A stretch of 64,000 bases of DNA from contig DASXWQ010000012.1 of assembly GCA_036503555.1 (NCBI GenBank), positions 1 to 64,000 on the forward strand, given 5' to 3'. Origin of the DNA: Actinocatenispora sp036503555. Its GTDB lineage: Bacteria > Actinomycetota > Actinomycetes > Mycobacteriales > Micromonosporaceae. The notes below the pieces were generated by a model. The model was not told the DNA's origin and ran no database searches. It was given only the letters and a program-made list of their open reading frames with translations. The position numbers and the translations under genes are program-made. How positions within the stretch are numbered: position 1 is the first letter of the stretch; every line of letters starts with the position of its first letter. Of the stretch, positions 43,965 through 52,915 are shown in pieces.

Positions 43965-45398
43965 TCAGCGGTGGTTCCGGCCGCGACCGAGGGCCGCCGC
44001 GGCGACGAGCGCGCCGACCGCGATCAGTGCGGCGTTGACCCCGATCGCGACCCGTACGCCGGACAGCAGCACGGCGGTCCCGGACGCGCCGGCCATCACC
44101 GCGGTGGCGATGGCACTCATGACCGGGGTACCCATCGTGATGCCGATCTGCTGGCTCATGGTGGCCATGCCGGTCGCGCGACCCTGCTCGGCGTCGGGCA
44201 GCCCGGACGTCGCGGTGACCATGAACGCCACGATCACCAGCATGTTGCCGACGCCGCCGACGAACGTCGCGACCAGCAGCAACCAGATCCAGCTGCCGGA
44301 GGCGCCGAGCGCGACCAGTGTGAGTGTCGCCGCCGCCTGTACCAGGCCGCCGGCCACGATCGTGCCCCGGTTGCCGAGGCGACCGACGACGCGCCCGCCG
44401 AGCGTGCCGCCCAGCACCGTACCGAGGCCCAGGACCCCGAACGCGAGCCCGGTCGCGAGCGGCGAGTAGTGCAGCACCTTCTGTAGGTAGAGCGTGAGCA
44501 GGAACACCAGCGACGTCTCGGTGACGAACGCGATCAGCCCGGCGGTGTTGCCCCAGACGACGGTGCGGCGCCGGAGCAGGGCGGTGCCGAGCAACGGTTC
44601 GGGTACGCGCTTCTCGACGAACCAGAACGCCGCGACGAGCGCCGCGCCGGCGACGAGGGTGACCAGGGTGGCCGGGTCGGTCCAGCCGCGCTGACCCGCC
44701 TGGGTGAGGCCGAACACGAGCAGCAGCAGCCCGGCGGTGACGGTCGCGGCCCCGGGAAGGTCGAGCCGGGGCCGCCGGTCCGACCGGGCGTCGGTGATGG
44801 TCCGCGGGGCGAGTACGACGACGAGCGCGGCCACCGGCACGTTGATCAGGAACGCCCAGCGCCACGACAGCAGGCTCGTCAGCAGCCCGCCGAGGATCGC
44901 GCCGGCGGTGAATCCGGCCGACATCAGCGCCCCGTTGAGGCCGAGCGCCCGTTGCCGCAGCGGCCCCTCGCGGAACGCGACGGTCAGCAGCGCCAGCCCG
45001 GCGGGCGTCACGGCCGCGGTGGCCAGGCCCTGGAGTACCCGGGCGACGATGAGCATCGCCGGCCCGGTGGCGAGGCCGCCGAGCAGCGACGCGGCGCCGA
45101 GTACGGCCATCCCGCCCACGAACAGCCGCTTGCGGCCGACCAGGTCGGCGACGCGGCCGAACAGCAGCGTGAACCCGGCGGCGGCCAGCGCGAACGCGGT
45201 GGCGATCCACTGCAGGTTCGCCAGCGAGAAGCCCAGCCCCGCGCCGACCTCGGGCAGCGCCACGTTCAGGATCGAGAAGTCGACCGCGACCATGAACTGG
45301 GCGCCGAGCAGCAGGGTGAGGAGGAGTCGTTCCCGTCCGGTCATCCGCGTCGCCGGGACGCGCTCGGTGGCCAGGGGAGTGGTGGTCGATGTGGTCAT
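43965..45398 (-). CDS. MFS drug exporter, DHA2 (EmrB/QacA) 14-helix type
   Basis: A 477-residue membrane protein with about 14 helices. Motif A appears in the loop between helices 2 and 3 (FGRVADLVGRKRLFVGGM), and the DHA2 motif C region is ALMSAGFTAGAILGGLL. Such proteins export antibiotics, dyes or quaternary ammonium compounds. Stop codon at 43965. Its upstream region carries three copies of a TAACGGG-type half-site, as for a TetR-regulated gene. No TetR gene lies beside it. Confidence 0.93.
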   Translation of the reverse strand: MTTSTTTPLATERVPATRMTGRERLLLTLLLGAQFMVAVDFSILNVALPEVGAGLGFSLANLQWIATAFALAAAGFTLLFGRVADLVGRKRLFVGGMAVLGAASLLGGLATGPAMLIVARVLQGLATAAVTPAGLALLTVAFREGPLRQRALGLNGALMSAGFTAGAILGGLLTSLLSWRWAFLINVPVAALVVVLAPRTITDARSDRRPRLDLPGAATVTAGLLLLVFGLTQAGQRGWTDPATLVTLVAGAALVAAFWFVEKRVPEPLLGTALLRRRTVVWGNTAGLIAFVTETSLVFLLTLYLQKVLHYSPLATGLAFGVLGLGTVLGGTLGGRVVGRLGNRGTIVAGGLVQAAATLTLVALGASGSWIWLLLVATFVGGVGNMLVIVAFMVTATSGLPDAEQGRATGMATMSQQIGITMGTPVMSAIATAVMAGASGTAVLLSGVRVAIGVNAALIAVGALVAAAALGRGRNHR

Positions 45399-45421
45399 GA
45401 CTGGTTCCCATCCACGACAGC

Positions 45422-45443
45422 TAACGGGTCTACTTTCCCGTTA
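45422..45443. promoter_or_regulatory. Operator-like inverted repeat upstream of the MFS gene
   Basis: TAACGGG-N8-CCCGTTA, perfect 7-bp arms, 24 bp before the start codon. Spacing and form are typical of TetR-family operators. Confidence 0.6.
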
Positions 45444-45492
45444 ACGCTGGACGGAACTCTAGCACCGCCTGGCTCCTTAATGAAACAGTGCA

Positions 45493-45500
45493 CCCGTTAG
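45493..45500. promoter_or_regulatory. Third operator half-site
   Basis: CCCGTTAG, identical to one arm (with flank) of the inverted repeat at 45421-45428, 57 bp further upstream. A single half-site at this point could extend binding across the promoter. Confidence 0.4.
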
Positions 45501-45572
45501 GCGCGTCACTGGGGCGCGGCGCAGCAGCCGCGCCGATGGGTTCCGACCGTGCCGTGGGGGACGGCCGCAGCG

Positions 45573-47105
45573 TCAGGAAGCTCTGGCCGCGTGTTTGGCG
45601 GCGTACATGGCGCGGTCGGCGGCCTCGAAGCCGGAGGAGACGCCGGAGCGCAGATCCAGCTCGGACCAGCCGATGCTGACCCCGACCGGCGTACCGGGCA
45701 CCAGCGAGTCCCAGTCCTCGGTGGCGAACGCGGTACGGATCCGGTTCGCGATCTCGTACGCCTCGGGCAGCTTCGTGCTGGGCAACACCACAACGAACTC
45801 GTCGCCGCCGTACCGGGCGACGAAGTCGCCGCGGCGCATCACCCGGGCGAGCAGTGCCGCGGCCCGCTGGAGTACGAGGTCGCCGGAGAGGTGGCCGTGG
45901 ATCGTGTTGACGGCCTTGAAGGAGTCCAGGTCGAGGACGCCGATGACGCCGCGCTCGCCGCGCCGGGCCATCGTGTCGACGTGCTGCTCCAGGTGCCGCC
46001 GGTTGGGCAGGCCGGTGAGCGGGTCGGTGAGCGCCTCGTCGGCGTAGCGGGCGACGGTACGGCGCAGGTCGTCGTGGTCGAGGCGGGCCTCCACCCCGTC
46101 GATGAACAGGTCCCGCAGCCGATCGATCGCCTGCGCGGTCAGCCGGAACGCCTCCCGGTCGGCGCGACTCGCGGCGGCGTGGTCGCCGACCGCCGCGTAC
46201 GCGATGGCGCGCAGCCGCGGCACCTCCGAGGCGCCGAGCGTGCGCGCCTGCACGCTGATCACGTCGAGCCGGGCCAGCGCCTGGCCGGGCCGCCGGTCGG
46301 CGATGTCGAGGCAGACGGCGCCGAGCGCGCGCAGGTCGGCCACCTCCGGGTCGTGCGTGCCGGGCTCGCCGAGCCACGGGTACGCGGGCATCGGCATCGC
46401 CTCGCCGACGGCGCCGAGCCGGGCCAGCGCGTAGCCGACGTAGGGGCGGTCCAGCTCGGGCAGGTGCACGAGCATCTGTTGGCTGGCGCCGTCGGGCAGC
46501 TGGGACAGCACGTCGGACAGGATCCGTACGCAGCCGTCGGAGTCGCCCCGGTGGTCCAGCGACACCGCGAGCCGCACCCGCACCTCGGGGATGACGTACT
46601 CCGCCGCGGGCAGTCCGGCCGCCGCCGCGAGCCGCCGACCCCGGTCCAGCGCGCCGAGCGCGTGCCCGTGGAACCCGATCCCCGAGTACGTGAGCGCCAG
46701 GTCGATCCACGCGTCGGCCGCCTCCGGCCCGGGCTTCGTCACCCCGGCGAGCGCCCGTGAGCTGCGGACCAGGTGCGTCACGCACCGGTCCAGCGAGCCC
46801 TCCAGGTAGGCCACGTACGCCGCCTGCGCGTGCAGTTCCCCGACGTAGCTCGGATCAGGGAAGCTGCGCATGATCTCGAACGCCCGGTCGATCGCGCCGG
46901 GGCACTCGGCGAGCCGGCTCAGGTTGAGCAGGCAGCCGATCTTCTGGAGGATCGCGTACGCGACGACCGCGGTGTCCCGGGCCTCGGAGAGCACGCCGTC
47001 GACGATCCGTTCGGCCTCGTCCGACCGACCCGCCCGGATCAGGCGTCGGATCTGCTCACGGTGGTCGTCGACACCGGTCGCGGACCCGGCATCCGGCCAT
47101 CCCAC
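45573..47105 (-). CDS. GGDEF diguanylate cyclase with N-terminal TPR-like region
   Basis: A 510-residue protein, no membrane segment. Residues 1 to about 335 are helical repeats of TPR type (AEERIVDG-, GFHGHALGALDRGRRLAAAAG). Residues about 345-505 are a GGDEF domain: DPLTGLPNRRHLEQHV, DSFKAVNTIHGHLSGDLVL, and the active site RYGGDEFVVVL intact, so c-di-GMP synthesis is expected. No EAL domain. GTG 47105 is chosen because GGGGAGG lies nine bases upstream. It is divergent from prmC. Orn (5043-5645) could clear the pGpG product. Confidence 0.9.
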   Translation of the reverse strand: MGWPDAGSATGVDDHREQIRRLIRAGRSDEAERIVDGVLSEARDTAVVAYAILQKIGCLLNLSRLAECPGAIDRAFEIMRSFPDPSYVGELHAQAAYVAYLEGSLDRCVTHLVRSSRALAGVTKPGPEAADAWIDLALTYSGIGFHGHALGALDRGRRLAAAAGLPAAEYVIPEVRVRLAVSLDHRGDSDGCVRILSDVLSQLPDGASQQMLVHLPELDRPYVGYALARLGAVGEAMPMPAYPWLGEPGTHDPEVADLRALGAVCLDIADRRPGQALARLDVISVQARTLGASEVPRLRAIAYAAVGDHAAASRADREAFRLTAQAIDRLRDLFIDGVEARLDHDDLRRTVARYADEALTDPLTGLPNRRHLEQHVDTMARRGERGVIGVLDLDSFKAVNTIHGHLSGDLVLQRAAALLARVMRRGDFVARYGGDEFVVVLPSTKLPEAYEIANRIRTAFATEDWDSLVPGTPVGVSIGWSELDLRSGVSSGFEAADRAMYAAKHAARAS

Positions 47106-47174
47106 TGGCGGCGACCTCCCCTTGAGGATCCCGGCGCGCCGCCGCGAAGTAGGCCGCGCAACCGACGGTGGATG

Positions 47175-48089
47175 ATGGGGTCCGTGCGACGAGAAGACCG
47201 GACGTTCGACGGTCCGGATACGGCAGACCGTACGCCAGTCGGCCCGGTTCTGGCCAGAGCCGTCCGGACGCTCACCGACGCCGGAATCGCGTCCCCTCGC
47301 GTCGATGCGGAGCTGCTCGCAGCACACGTCCTCGGCGTACCGCGGGGCCGGTTGGTGCTGGCCGACGTCGACCACGACCAGCGCGCCGCGTACGACGGGT
47401 TGGTGGCCCGCCGGGCCGCGGGTACGCCGGTGCAGCACCTCACCGGCACGGCGCCGTTCCGGTACCTGGAGCTGTCGGTGGGGCCGGGCGTGTTCGTCCC
47501 ACGGCCGGAGACGGAGCTGCTGGTCGACGCCGGCCGCGCCCTGCTGCTGGACAACGCTTCCCCGGTGGTCGTCGACCTGTGCGCGGGGTCCGGCGCGCTC
47601 GGCCTGTCCGTCGCGTACGAGATCCCCGGCGCCACCGTCCATCTGGTGGAGTGCGACCCGGCCGCGCTGGCGTACCTGCGGCGCAACGCCGCGGCGGTGA
47701 GCGGCGCGGCACACGTCGTCGACGCCGACGTGACCGCGCCGGACCTGTTGCCCGAGCTGACCGGCACGGTCGACCTCGTCCTCGCCAACCCGCCGTACGT
47801 GCCGGCCGGCACCCCACTGCCCGCCGACGTCGCCGGCGTCGACCCGGACCTCGCCCTGTACGGCGGCGCCGACGGCCTCGCCGTCATCCGCCCGATGATC
47901 GGCACCATCGCCCGGCTGCTGCGCCCGGGCGGCGGTCTCGCCGTCGAGTACGACGACACGCACGGCACCGCCGTCCCCGCGCTGCTGTCCGCGGACGGCC
48001 GGTTCACCGACGTCACCGCGCACCGCGACCTCGCCGGCCGACCCCGCTACGGCACCGCACGACGGAGCGGGAAGACTGGTACACCGTGA
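47175..48089 (+). CDS. prmC: Release factor glutamine methyltransferase
   Basis: SAM-dependent methyltransferase modifying the Gln of the GGQ motif of release factors (HemK/PrmC). 304 residues. N-terminal helical domain; the FRYLELSVGPGVFVPRPETELLV signature is followed by the SAM loop VDLCAGSGALGLSVA and the catalytic NPPY at 205-208. ATG 47175 preferred; 47172 and GTG 47184 are also in frame. Its stop overlaps the tsaC-type start (GTGA), coupling the two. The partner substrate gene prfA is close by. Confidence 0.94.
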   Translation: MGSVRREDRTFDGPDTADRTPVGPVLARAVRTLTDAGIASPRVDAELLAAHVLGVPRGRLVLADVDHDQRAAYDGLVARRAAGTPVQHLTGTAPFRYLELSVGPGVFVPRPETELLVDAGRALLLDNASPVVVDLCAGSGALGLSVAYEIPGATVHLVECDPAALAYLRRNAAAVSGAAHVVDADVTAPDLLPELTGTVDLVLANPPYVPAGTPLPADVAGVDPDLALYGGADGLAVIRPMIGTIARLLRPGGGLAVEYDDTHGTAVPALLSADGRFTDVTAHRDLAGRPRYGTARRSGKTGTP

Positions 48090-48742
48090 CACTGTTCGAC
48101 TGCCGTACCGCCGACGGCCGGGCCGCGGGACTCGCCGCGGCCGTCGACACGATCCGCTCCGGCGGCCTGATCGTCCTGCCCACCGACACCGTGTACGGCA
48201 TCGGTGCCGACGCGTTCGTCCCCGCCGCGGTGCGCGACCTGCTCGCCGCGAAGGGCCGCGGCCGGCACATGCCCCCGCCGGTACTCGTCGGCGACGTCGA
48301 CCAGCTCGCCGAGCTGGCGCCGGCCGCGCCGCCGGTCGCGGCCGAGCTGGCGGCGGCGTACTGGCCGGGCGGGTTGACCGTGATCGTGCCGCACGCGCCC
48401 GGTCTCACCTGGGATCTCGGCGACACCGACGGTACGGTGGGTGTCCGGATGCCGGCCGACGCGCTCGCCGTCGACCTGCTGCGCCGTACCGGTCCGCTCG
48501 CCGTGTCCAGTGCGAACCTGACGGGCACGGCACCGGCGGAGACCGCGGCCGACGCCGTCCGCGCCTTCGGCACCACGGTCACGACGTACCTGGAGACCGG
48601 GCCGTGCCCGGGTGGCGTTCCGTCGACGGTGGTCAGCCTGGTCGGGGACCGGCCGCGGCTGGTCCGTGCCGGCGCGGTGCCGGCCGACCGGTTACGTACC
48701 CTGCTGCCCGATCTGGTCGAATCGTCGTCGACCGCGCGATAG
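48086..48742 (+). CDS. L-threonylcarbamoyladenylate synthase (TsaC/Sua5 family)
   Basis: Makes threonylcarbamoyl-AMP from threonine, bicarbonate and ATP for tRNA t6A37. 218 residues, a single YrdC/Sua5 domain. Motifs: GGLIVLPTDTVYGIGADAF near the N-terminus, LAAKGRGRHMPPPVLVGD, WPGGLTVIVP, and AVSSANLTGTAPAETA. The start GTG 48086 overlaps the prmC stop. The prmC-tsaC pairing is common in Gram-positives. Confidence 0.94.
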   Translation: MTLFDCRTADGRAAGLAAAVDTIRSGGLIVLPTDTVYGIGADAFVPAAVRDLLAAKGRGRHMPPPVLVGDVDQLAELAPAAPPVAAELAAAYWPGGLTVIVPHAPGLTWDLGDTDGTVGVRMPADALAVDLLRRTGPLAVSSANLTGTAPAETAADAVRAFGTTVTTYLETGPCPGGVPSTVVSLVGDRPRLVRAGAVPADRLRTLLPDLVESSSTAR

Positions 48743-48788
48743 TTTGGCGAGGCGCCCGGGGGCGGGCGGGGTCAGTGAGGAGCATGAG

Positions 48789-49418
48789 GTGTCGGGTGAC
48801 TCGGAGCGGGCGCGGCCGCCGCTGTCGGTGCTGCACGTCTGCATGGGCAACATCTGCCGGTCGCCGATGGCCGAGCGGCTGCTGGTGGCCCGGTTCGCCG
48901 ACGCGGTCGGCCCGGACGGACCGGACCCGGCCGGGCTGCTGTTGAGCCACAGCGCCGGTACCGGCGGCTGGCACCGCGGCGAGCACATGAACCCGCCGGC
49001 CGCGCGGCAGGTCGCCGACCGTGGTGCGGACCCGTCCGGCTTCGTCGCCCGCCAGCTGCACGGCGAGCACATCGACACCTCGGAGCTGATCCTCACCGCG
49101 ACCGGCGAGCAGGCCAGCTACGTTGCGGCGCTGCGTCCCGACGCCGCCGGCCGCACGTTCGCGCTGCGCGAGTTCACCCGGCTTCTGTCCGATGTGGACA
49201 CCGCGGCGCTGCCGCCGGCGGCGCTGACCCCGGACGGCGTGCTGACCCGCGGCGTCGCCCTGGTCGAGGCCGCCGACAAGGTACGCGACGGTCGGCCCAC
49301 CGGTCCCGACGACGACCTCGACGACCCGTGGGGTCTCGGCGACAGGTTCTTCGCCCGGATCGCCGACGACATCGAGGCGCCGCTGCGGCGCCTGGTCCGC
49401 TTCCTCACCGCCCGCTGA
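48789..49418 (+). CDS. Low-molecular-weight protein tyrosine phosphatase
   Basis: A 209-residue LMW-PTP-fold protein. The P-loop CMGNICR carries the catalytic Cys18 and Arg24 (LHVCMGNICRSPMAERLL). The second residue of the loop is Met instead of the usual Thr or Leu. The acid Asp lies in DDPWGLGDRFFARI. Length exceeds the usual 150-170 by an insertion (RLLSDVDTAALPPAALTPDG). GAGGAG lies seven bases before GTG 48789. It is part of a run of same-strand genes leading to the ATP synthase. Confidence 0.9.
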   Translation: MSGDSERARPPLSVLHVCMGNICRSPMAERLLVARFADAVGPDGPDPAGLLLSHSAGTGGWHRGEHMNPPAARQVADRGADPSGFVARQLHGEHIDTSELILTATGEQASYVAALRPDAAGRTFALREFTRLLSDVDTAALPPAALTPDGVLTRGVALVEAADKVRDGRPTGPDDDLDDPWGLGDRFFARIADDIEAPLRRLVRFLTAR

Positions 49419-49456
49419 GCCGACCGCCGTCCCGCGGGTACCCTGGGGGAATTGTG

Positions 49457-49927
49457 GTGACGACTGGAGTGACGGCGGGGCCGACGACGGTGCGTACGAG
49501 ATGGGTTCGACTGCGGCACCTGCCGGTGCCGCTGCTGGCCATGGCCGGGGTGCTCGTGCTCGGGTCCGCTGTCGCCGCACCGCTTCGGGGCCTCGTCGGG
49601 GTGGCCGGTGTGGCCGTCGGCGTCGTGCTCGTCTCGGTGAGCTACGTGCTGTCCACGCTCGCGGTGGCGTGGGCGGACAGCGTCAACCCGCGGCTCGTTT
49701 TGCCAGTGGGACTGGTCACATACCTGACCAAGTTGATGCTGCTCGGCGCGCTCGTGGCGGCCGTGAATGCAACGGGCTGGTTAGGAGTACGGCCGATGGG
49801 TCTCGCGATCGTGGCCGCTGCGCTAACGTGGTCGGCGGCCCAGGCCGGCTGGACCTGGCACGCCAAGATCCCCTATGTGGAGATCCCGCCCGTCGAGCCG
49901 GCAACAGAGACGACGAACAACCGGTGA
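49457..49927 (+). CDS. Four-helix membrane protein at the head of the ATP synthase cluster (subunit I-like)
   Basis: A 156-residue protein with four hydrophobic segments (HLPVPLLAMAGVLVLGSAVA, LRGLVGVAGVAVGVVLVSVSY, VGLVTYLTKLMLLGALVAA, GLAIVAAALTWSAAQAGWTW). In actinobacteria an AtpI-type protein precedes atpB and helps c-ring assembly or Mg uptake; this is the best match by position. GTG 49457 is preferred, six bases after GGGGGA; GTG 49454 is next. Its identity as AtpI is by context. Confidence 0.7.
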   Translation: MTTGVTAGPTTVRTRWVRLRHLPVPLLAMAGVLVLGSAVAAPLRGLVGVAGVAVGVVLVSVSYVLSTLAVAWADSVNPRLVLPVGLVTYLTKLMLLGALVAAVNATGWLGVRPMGLAIVAAALTWSAAQAGWTWHAKIPYVEIPPVEPATETTNNR

Positions 49928-49997
49928 GTAACCCCTTCGACCCATCACCGGGGGTCGATGTGGCGCGCCACTGACCGGCTGATACCGTCTAGCCATC

Positions 49998-50219
49998 ATG
50001 ACCAGCAAAGAGTCAGCCACGAAGTCGGTAGCCTCCGGCGCCGAGGCAGGCTGGATCGCCACCGGACATCTGATCAGCGGCATCGCCGTCTGGGCAGTGA
50101 TCGGTGGGCTCGTCGACTGGTGGCTCGGGATCCCCTCCCACATCGGGCTTGTCGTCGGGATGCTGGTCGGCGCGGCCGCGGCGATCTACCTGATCGTCAA
50201 GCGACTCGGTAGTAGTTAG
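49998..50219 (+). CDS. AtpZ/AtpI-type two-helix protein
   Basis: A 73-residue protein with two hydrophobic helices (LISGIAVWAVIGGLVDWWL, IGLVVGMLVGAAAAIYLIV), matching the AtpZ/AtpI family (putative F0F1-ATPase Ca/Mg transporter). It lies directly before atpB, 14 bp away, in the usual position. The N-terminus is Ser/Thr-rich. Role: assembly of the c-ring, by family knowledge. Confidence 0.85.
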   Translation: MTSKESATKSVASGAEAGWIATGHLISGIAVWAVIGGLVDWWLGIPSHIGLVVGMLVGAAAAIYLIVKRLGSS

Positions 50220-50233
50220 CGAAGGGTGGTTCG

Positions 50234-51022
50234 GTGGCTGCAGAGCCGATGATCCTGGCCAGTGGTTTCCCTCCCGGCGTCGAGGATTTCGACTTCAAGA
50301 GTCTGGTTCCGCCCCTGGGCCAGGCCATCACCAAGATCACGATCCTGGCTTGGCTCGCCGCCGCGATCATCATCGTGTTCTTCCTCGTCGCGTACCGCAA
50401 GCCCAAGCTGGTGCCTACTAAGACACAGTGGCTCGCGGAGTCGGCCTACGGCTTCATCCGCGACGGGGTGTCGAAGGAAGTCATCGGAGCGCGCGACGGT
50501 CTGCGGTTCGCTCCGTACCTGGCGACGCTGTTCTGCTTCATCCTGGTGATGAACATCTTCGGCGTCATCCCGTTCCTTCAGATCTCACCGAACTCGCACA
50601 TCGCGTTCCCGGCGTTCCTGGCGATCATCACCTACGTGATGTTCATTTACCTGGGCATCCGCAAGCACGGCTTCCTGGGATACATCAAGCATTCGCTGAT
50701 CCTGCCGGGCGTGCCGCTGCCGATGCACTTCCTGCTGGTGCCGATCGAGTTCGTCTCGACCTTCCTGGTGCGGCCGATCTCGCTGGCGGTCCGGTTGTTC
50801 GCCAACATGTTCGCGGGCCACCTGCTGCTGCTGGTGTTCACACTCGGCGGCGTCGCCCTGCTGAACGCGCAGACCGTCTGGTTCCGGCCGCTGTCGGTGG
50901 TGTCCTGGGCGGTCGCCATCGTCATGACGTTCTTCGAACTGATCGTCGCCGCCCTGCAGGCGTACGTCTTCGTGATCCTGACCGCGAGCTACGTGGAGAG
51001 CTCGCTCGCGGAAGAGCACTGA
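50234..51022 (+). CDS. atpB: ATP synthase Fo subunit a
   Basis: The stator subunit forming proton half-channels against the c-ring. 262 residues with five to six helices. The essential Arg is in ISLAVRLFANMFAGHLLLL. The C-terminal helix contains FELIVAALQAYVFVILTASY. Start GTG 50234 with GAAGGGTGG upstream. Follows atpZ by 14 bp. Confidence 0.97.
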   Translation: MAAEPMILASGFPPGVEDFDFKSLVPPLGQAITKITILAWLAAAIIIVFFLVAYRKPKLVPTKTQWLAESAYGFIRDGVSKEVIGARDGLRFAPYLATLFCFILVMNIFGVIPFLQISPNSHIAFPAFLAIITYVMFIYLGIRKHGFLGYIKHSLILPGVPLPMHFLLVPIEFVSTFLVRPISLAVRLFANMFAGHLLLLVFTLGGVALLNAQTVWFRPLSVVSWAVAIVMTFFELIVAALQAYVFVILTASYVESSLAEEH

Positions 51023-51129
51023 GGCTTCGAGCTCTCACCGGCGCCGCGAGGCGTCACGTACCACCGCACCACCGACCAACACAAGCGTCCGCGTGAGGGT
51101 CACGCGGAGAACCCAGGAGGATTCCCCAC

Positions 51130-51354
51130 ATGGACCTCGCCGCTGTCACCGGTAGCCTCAGCTCCCTCGGCTACGGCCTTGCCGCGATCGGCCCTGGTAT
51201 CGGCGTCGGCATCGTGTTCGCCGCGTACATCACGGCCACCGCTCGGCAGCCCGAGTCGGCCGGTCTGACGCGTACGTACATGTTCCTCGGCTTCGCCATC
51301 GTCGAGGCGCTGGCCCTGTTCGGCCTCGTTCTCGGCTTCATCTGGGCGGGCTGA
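51130..51354 (+). CDS. atpE: ATP synthase Fo subunit c
   Basis: A 74-residue proteolipid with two helices and the polar loop ARQPE (38-42). The proton-carrying Glu59 sits in FAIVEALALFGLV. A 107-bp gap from atpB contains CAGGAGGA before ATG 51130, a strong ribosome site, which fits the high copy number of c in the ring. Confidence 0.98.
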   Translation: MDLAAVTGSLSSLGYGLAAIGPGIGVGIVFAAYITATARQPESAGLTRTYMFLGFAIVEALALFGLVLGFIWAG

Positions 51355-51390
51355 CCTCAAGCCGAATCCGGCAACCCATCGGGAGTAGGC

Positions 51391-51945
51391 ATGAAAATCC
51401 TCGCAGAGAGCGGCGGTGCGCAGATCCTGCTGCCCGTCTGGTCCGAGGTCATCGTCGGCGCGATCGCCTTCGTCCTCGTCTGCCTGGTGCTGATGAAGTT
51501 CGTCTTCCCGCGCATGGAGCAGACGTTCCGCGCTCGGGTCGACGCGATCGAGGGTGGGCTGAAGCGGGCCGAGCAGGCCCAGGCGGAGGCCAACCAGCTG
51601 CTTGAGCAATACCGCGAGCAGCTCGCCGAGGCGCGGACCGAGGCGGCCGCGATCCGGGACGAGGCACGTGCCGACTCCGCGGCGATCCGGGACGAGATGC
51701 TCGCCAAGGCTGGCGAGGAGCGCGACCGGATCATCGCGGTCGGCAAGGAGCAGCTGTCCGCCGAGCGGCAGACGCTGATCCGCGAGCTGCGTTCCGACAT
51801 CGGTTCGCTGGCCGTCGACCTCGCCGGCCGCATCGTCGGTGAGTCGCTGGCCGACGAGGCGCAGCGGCGCGGCACGGTCGAGCGGTTCCTGGCCGAGATC
51901 GAGTCGGACGGCCATCAGCCGGCCGGCACGGCGGGGCGTGGCTGA
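51391..51945 (+). CDS. atpF: ATP synthase Fo subunit b
   Basis: Peripheral stalk subunit, 184 residues. One N-terminal helix (VIVGAIAFVLVCLVLMKFV), then a long Ala/Glu/Arg-rich coiled coil (AEQAQAEANQLLEQYREQLAEARTEA). Its stop overlaps the atpH start by one base (TGATG). Confidence 0.96.
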   Translation: MKILAESGGAQILLPVWSEVIVGAIAFVLVCLVLMKFVFPRMEQTFRARVDAIEGGLKRAEQAQAEANQLLEQYREQLAEARTEAAAIRDEARADSAAIRDEMLAKAGEERDRIIAVGKEQLSAERQTLIRELRSDIGSLAVDLAGRIVGESLADEAQRRGTVERFLAEIESDGHQPAGTAGRG

Positions 51946-52766
51946 TGGAGGCCGCGAGCCGTGAGGCGTTCTCGGCCGCGACCGAGCGGCTGAACACGTA
52001 CGCCGGGCGGGCCAAGGCCGAGTCGCTGCGTACGGTGGCCGACGAGCTGCTGGCCGTGGCGTCCCTGCTGGGCCGCGAGCCGCGGCTGCGGCGGGCGCTG
52101 TCCGATCCGGCCCGGTCCGCCGAGGACCGCGCCGGGTTGGCCACCTCGCTGCTCGGGGGCCAGGTCTCGGACGGTACGCAGACTCTCGTCGGCGTACTCG
52201 TCTCCGGGCGCTGGTCGACCGCGCACGACCTGCTCGACGGCACGGAGCTGTTGGGCGTCGAGGCGCTGCTGGCCGCCGCGGAGAAGGACGGCACGCTGGC
52301 CGAGGTGGAGGACGAGCTGTTCCGGTTCGGTCAGATCGTGGCCGGCCAGGAGCGACTCGCCGCCGCCCTCGGCGACGTGACGGCGGAGCCGTCGCAGCGC
52401 CGGGTGCTGGCCGACTCGCTGCTCGAAGGCAAGGTCACCGCGGTGACCGAGCGGCTCGTCGAGCTGGCGCTGGTCGGCCTCGGCGGCCGGAGCTTCGAGG
52501 CGTCCCTGACCCGTCTGGTCGAGTTGGCCGCGGCCCGCCGCGACCGCGAGATCGGGTACGTCACGGTCGCGTCGGCGCTGTCCGACGGTGACGAGGAGCG
52601 ACTGGCCGCTGCCTTGCAGCGGATATACCGTCGAGAGATCTCGCTGAAGGTCTCCGTCGACCCGAGGGTGCTCGGCGGGATGAGCGTGCAGGTCGGGTCG
52701 GATCTGTACGACGGGACCATTCTCCGACGAATCAACGAGACGCGAGCGGCGCTCGGTCGGCGCTGA
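51945..52766 (+). CDS. atpH: ATP synthase F1 subunit delta
   Basis: Links the peripheral stalk to F1. 273 residues, the longer actinobacterial form (E. coli 177). The conserved OSCP C-terminal signature is RREISLKVSVDPRVLGGMSVQVG. Overlaps atpF, so translation is coupled. It is followed by a 149-bp gap with a palindrome before atpA. Confidence 0.95.
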   Translation: MEAASREAFSAATERLNTYAGRAKAESLRTVADELLAVASLLGREPRLRRALSDPARSAEDRAGLATSLLGGQVSDGTQTLVGVLVSGRWSTAHDLLDGTELLGVEALLAAAEKDGTLAEVEDELFRFGQIVAGQERLAAALGDVTAEPSQRRVLADSLLEGKVTAVTERLVELALVGLGGRSFEASLTRLVELAAARRDREIGYVTVASALSDGDEERLAAALQRIYRREISLKVSVDPRVLGGMSVQVGSDLYDGTILRRINETRAALGRR

Positions 52767-52790
52767 GCCGCCGCGTACCGCTCACAAACC

Positions 52791-52810
52791 GGTGACCGCG
52801 ATCGGTCACC
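52791..52810 (+). other. Palindrome in the atpH-atpA gap
   Basis: GGTGACCG-CGAT-CGGTCACC, perfect 8-bp arms, 24 bp after atpH. Could form an mRNA hairpin at a processing point, or bind a regulator; function unknown. Confidence 0.6.
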
Positions 52811-52915
52811 GCACATAGGCGATGTATCACCCGCATCAGGTGGCCGTGCCCGGTTTCGATCCCCGGCGCCGGGCGCGATACCACCGATAGAACCAAGGGA
52901 CGAGGACTGGCAAAG

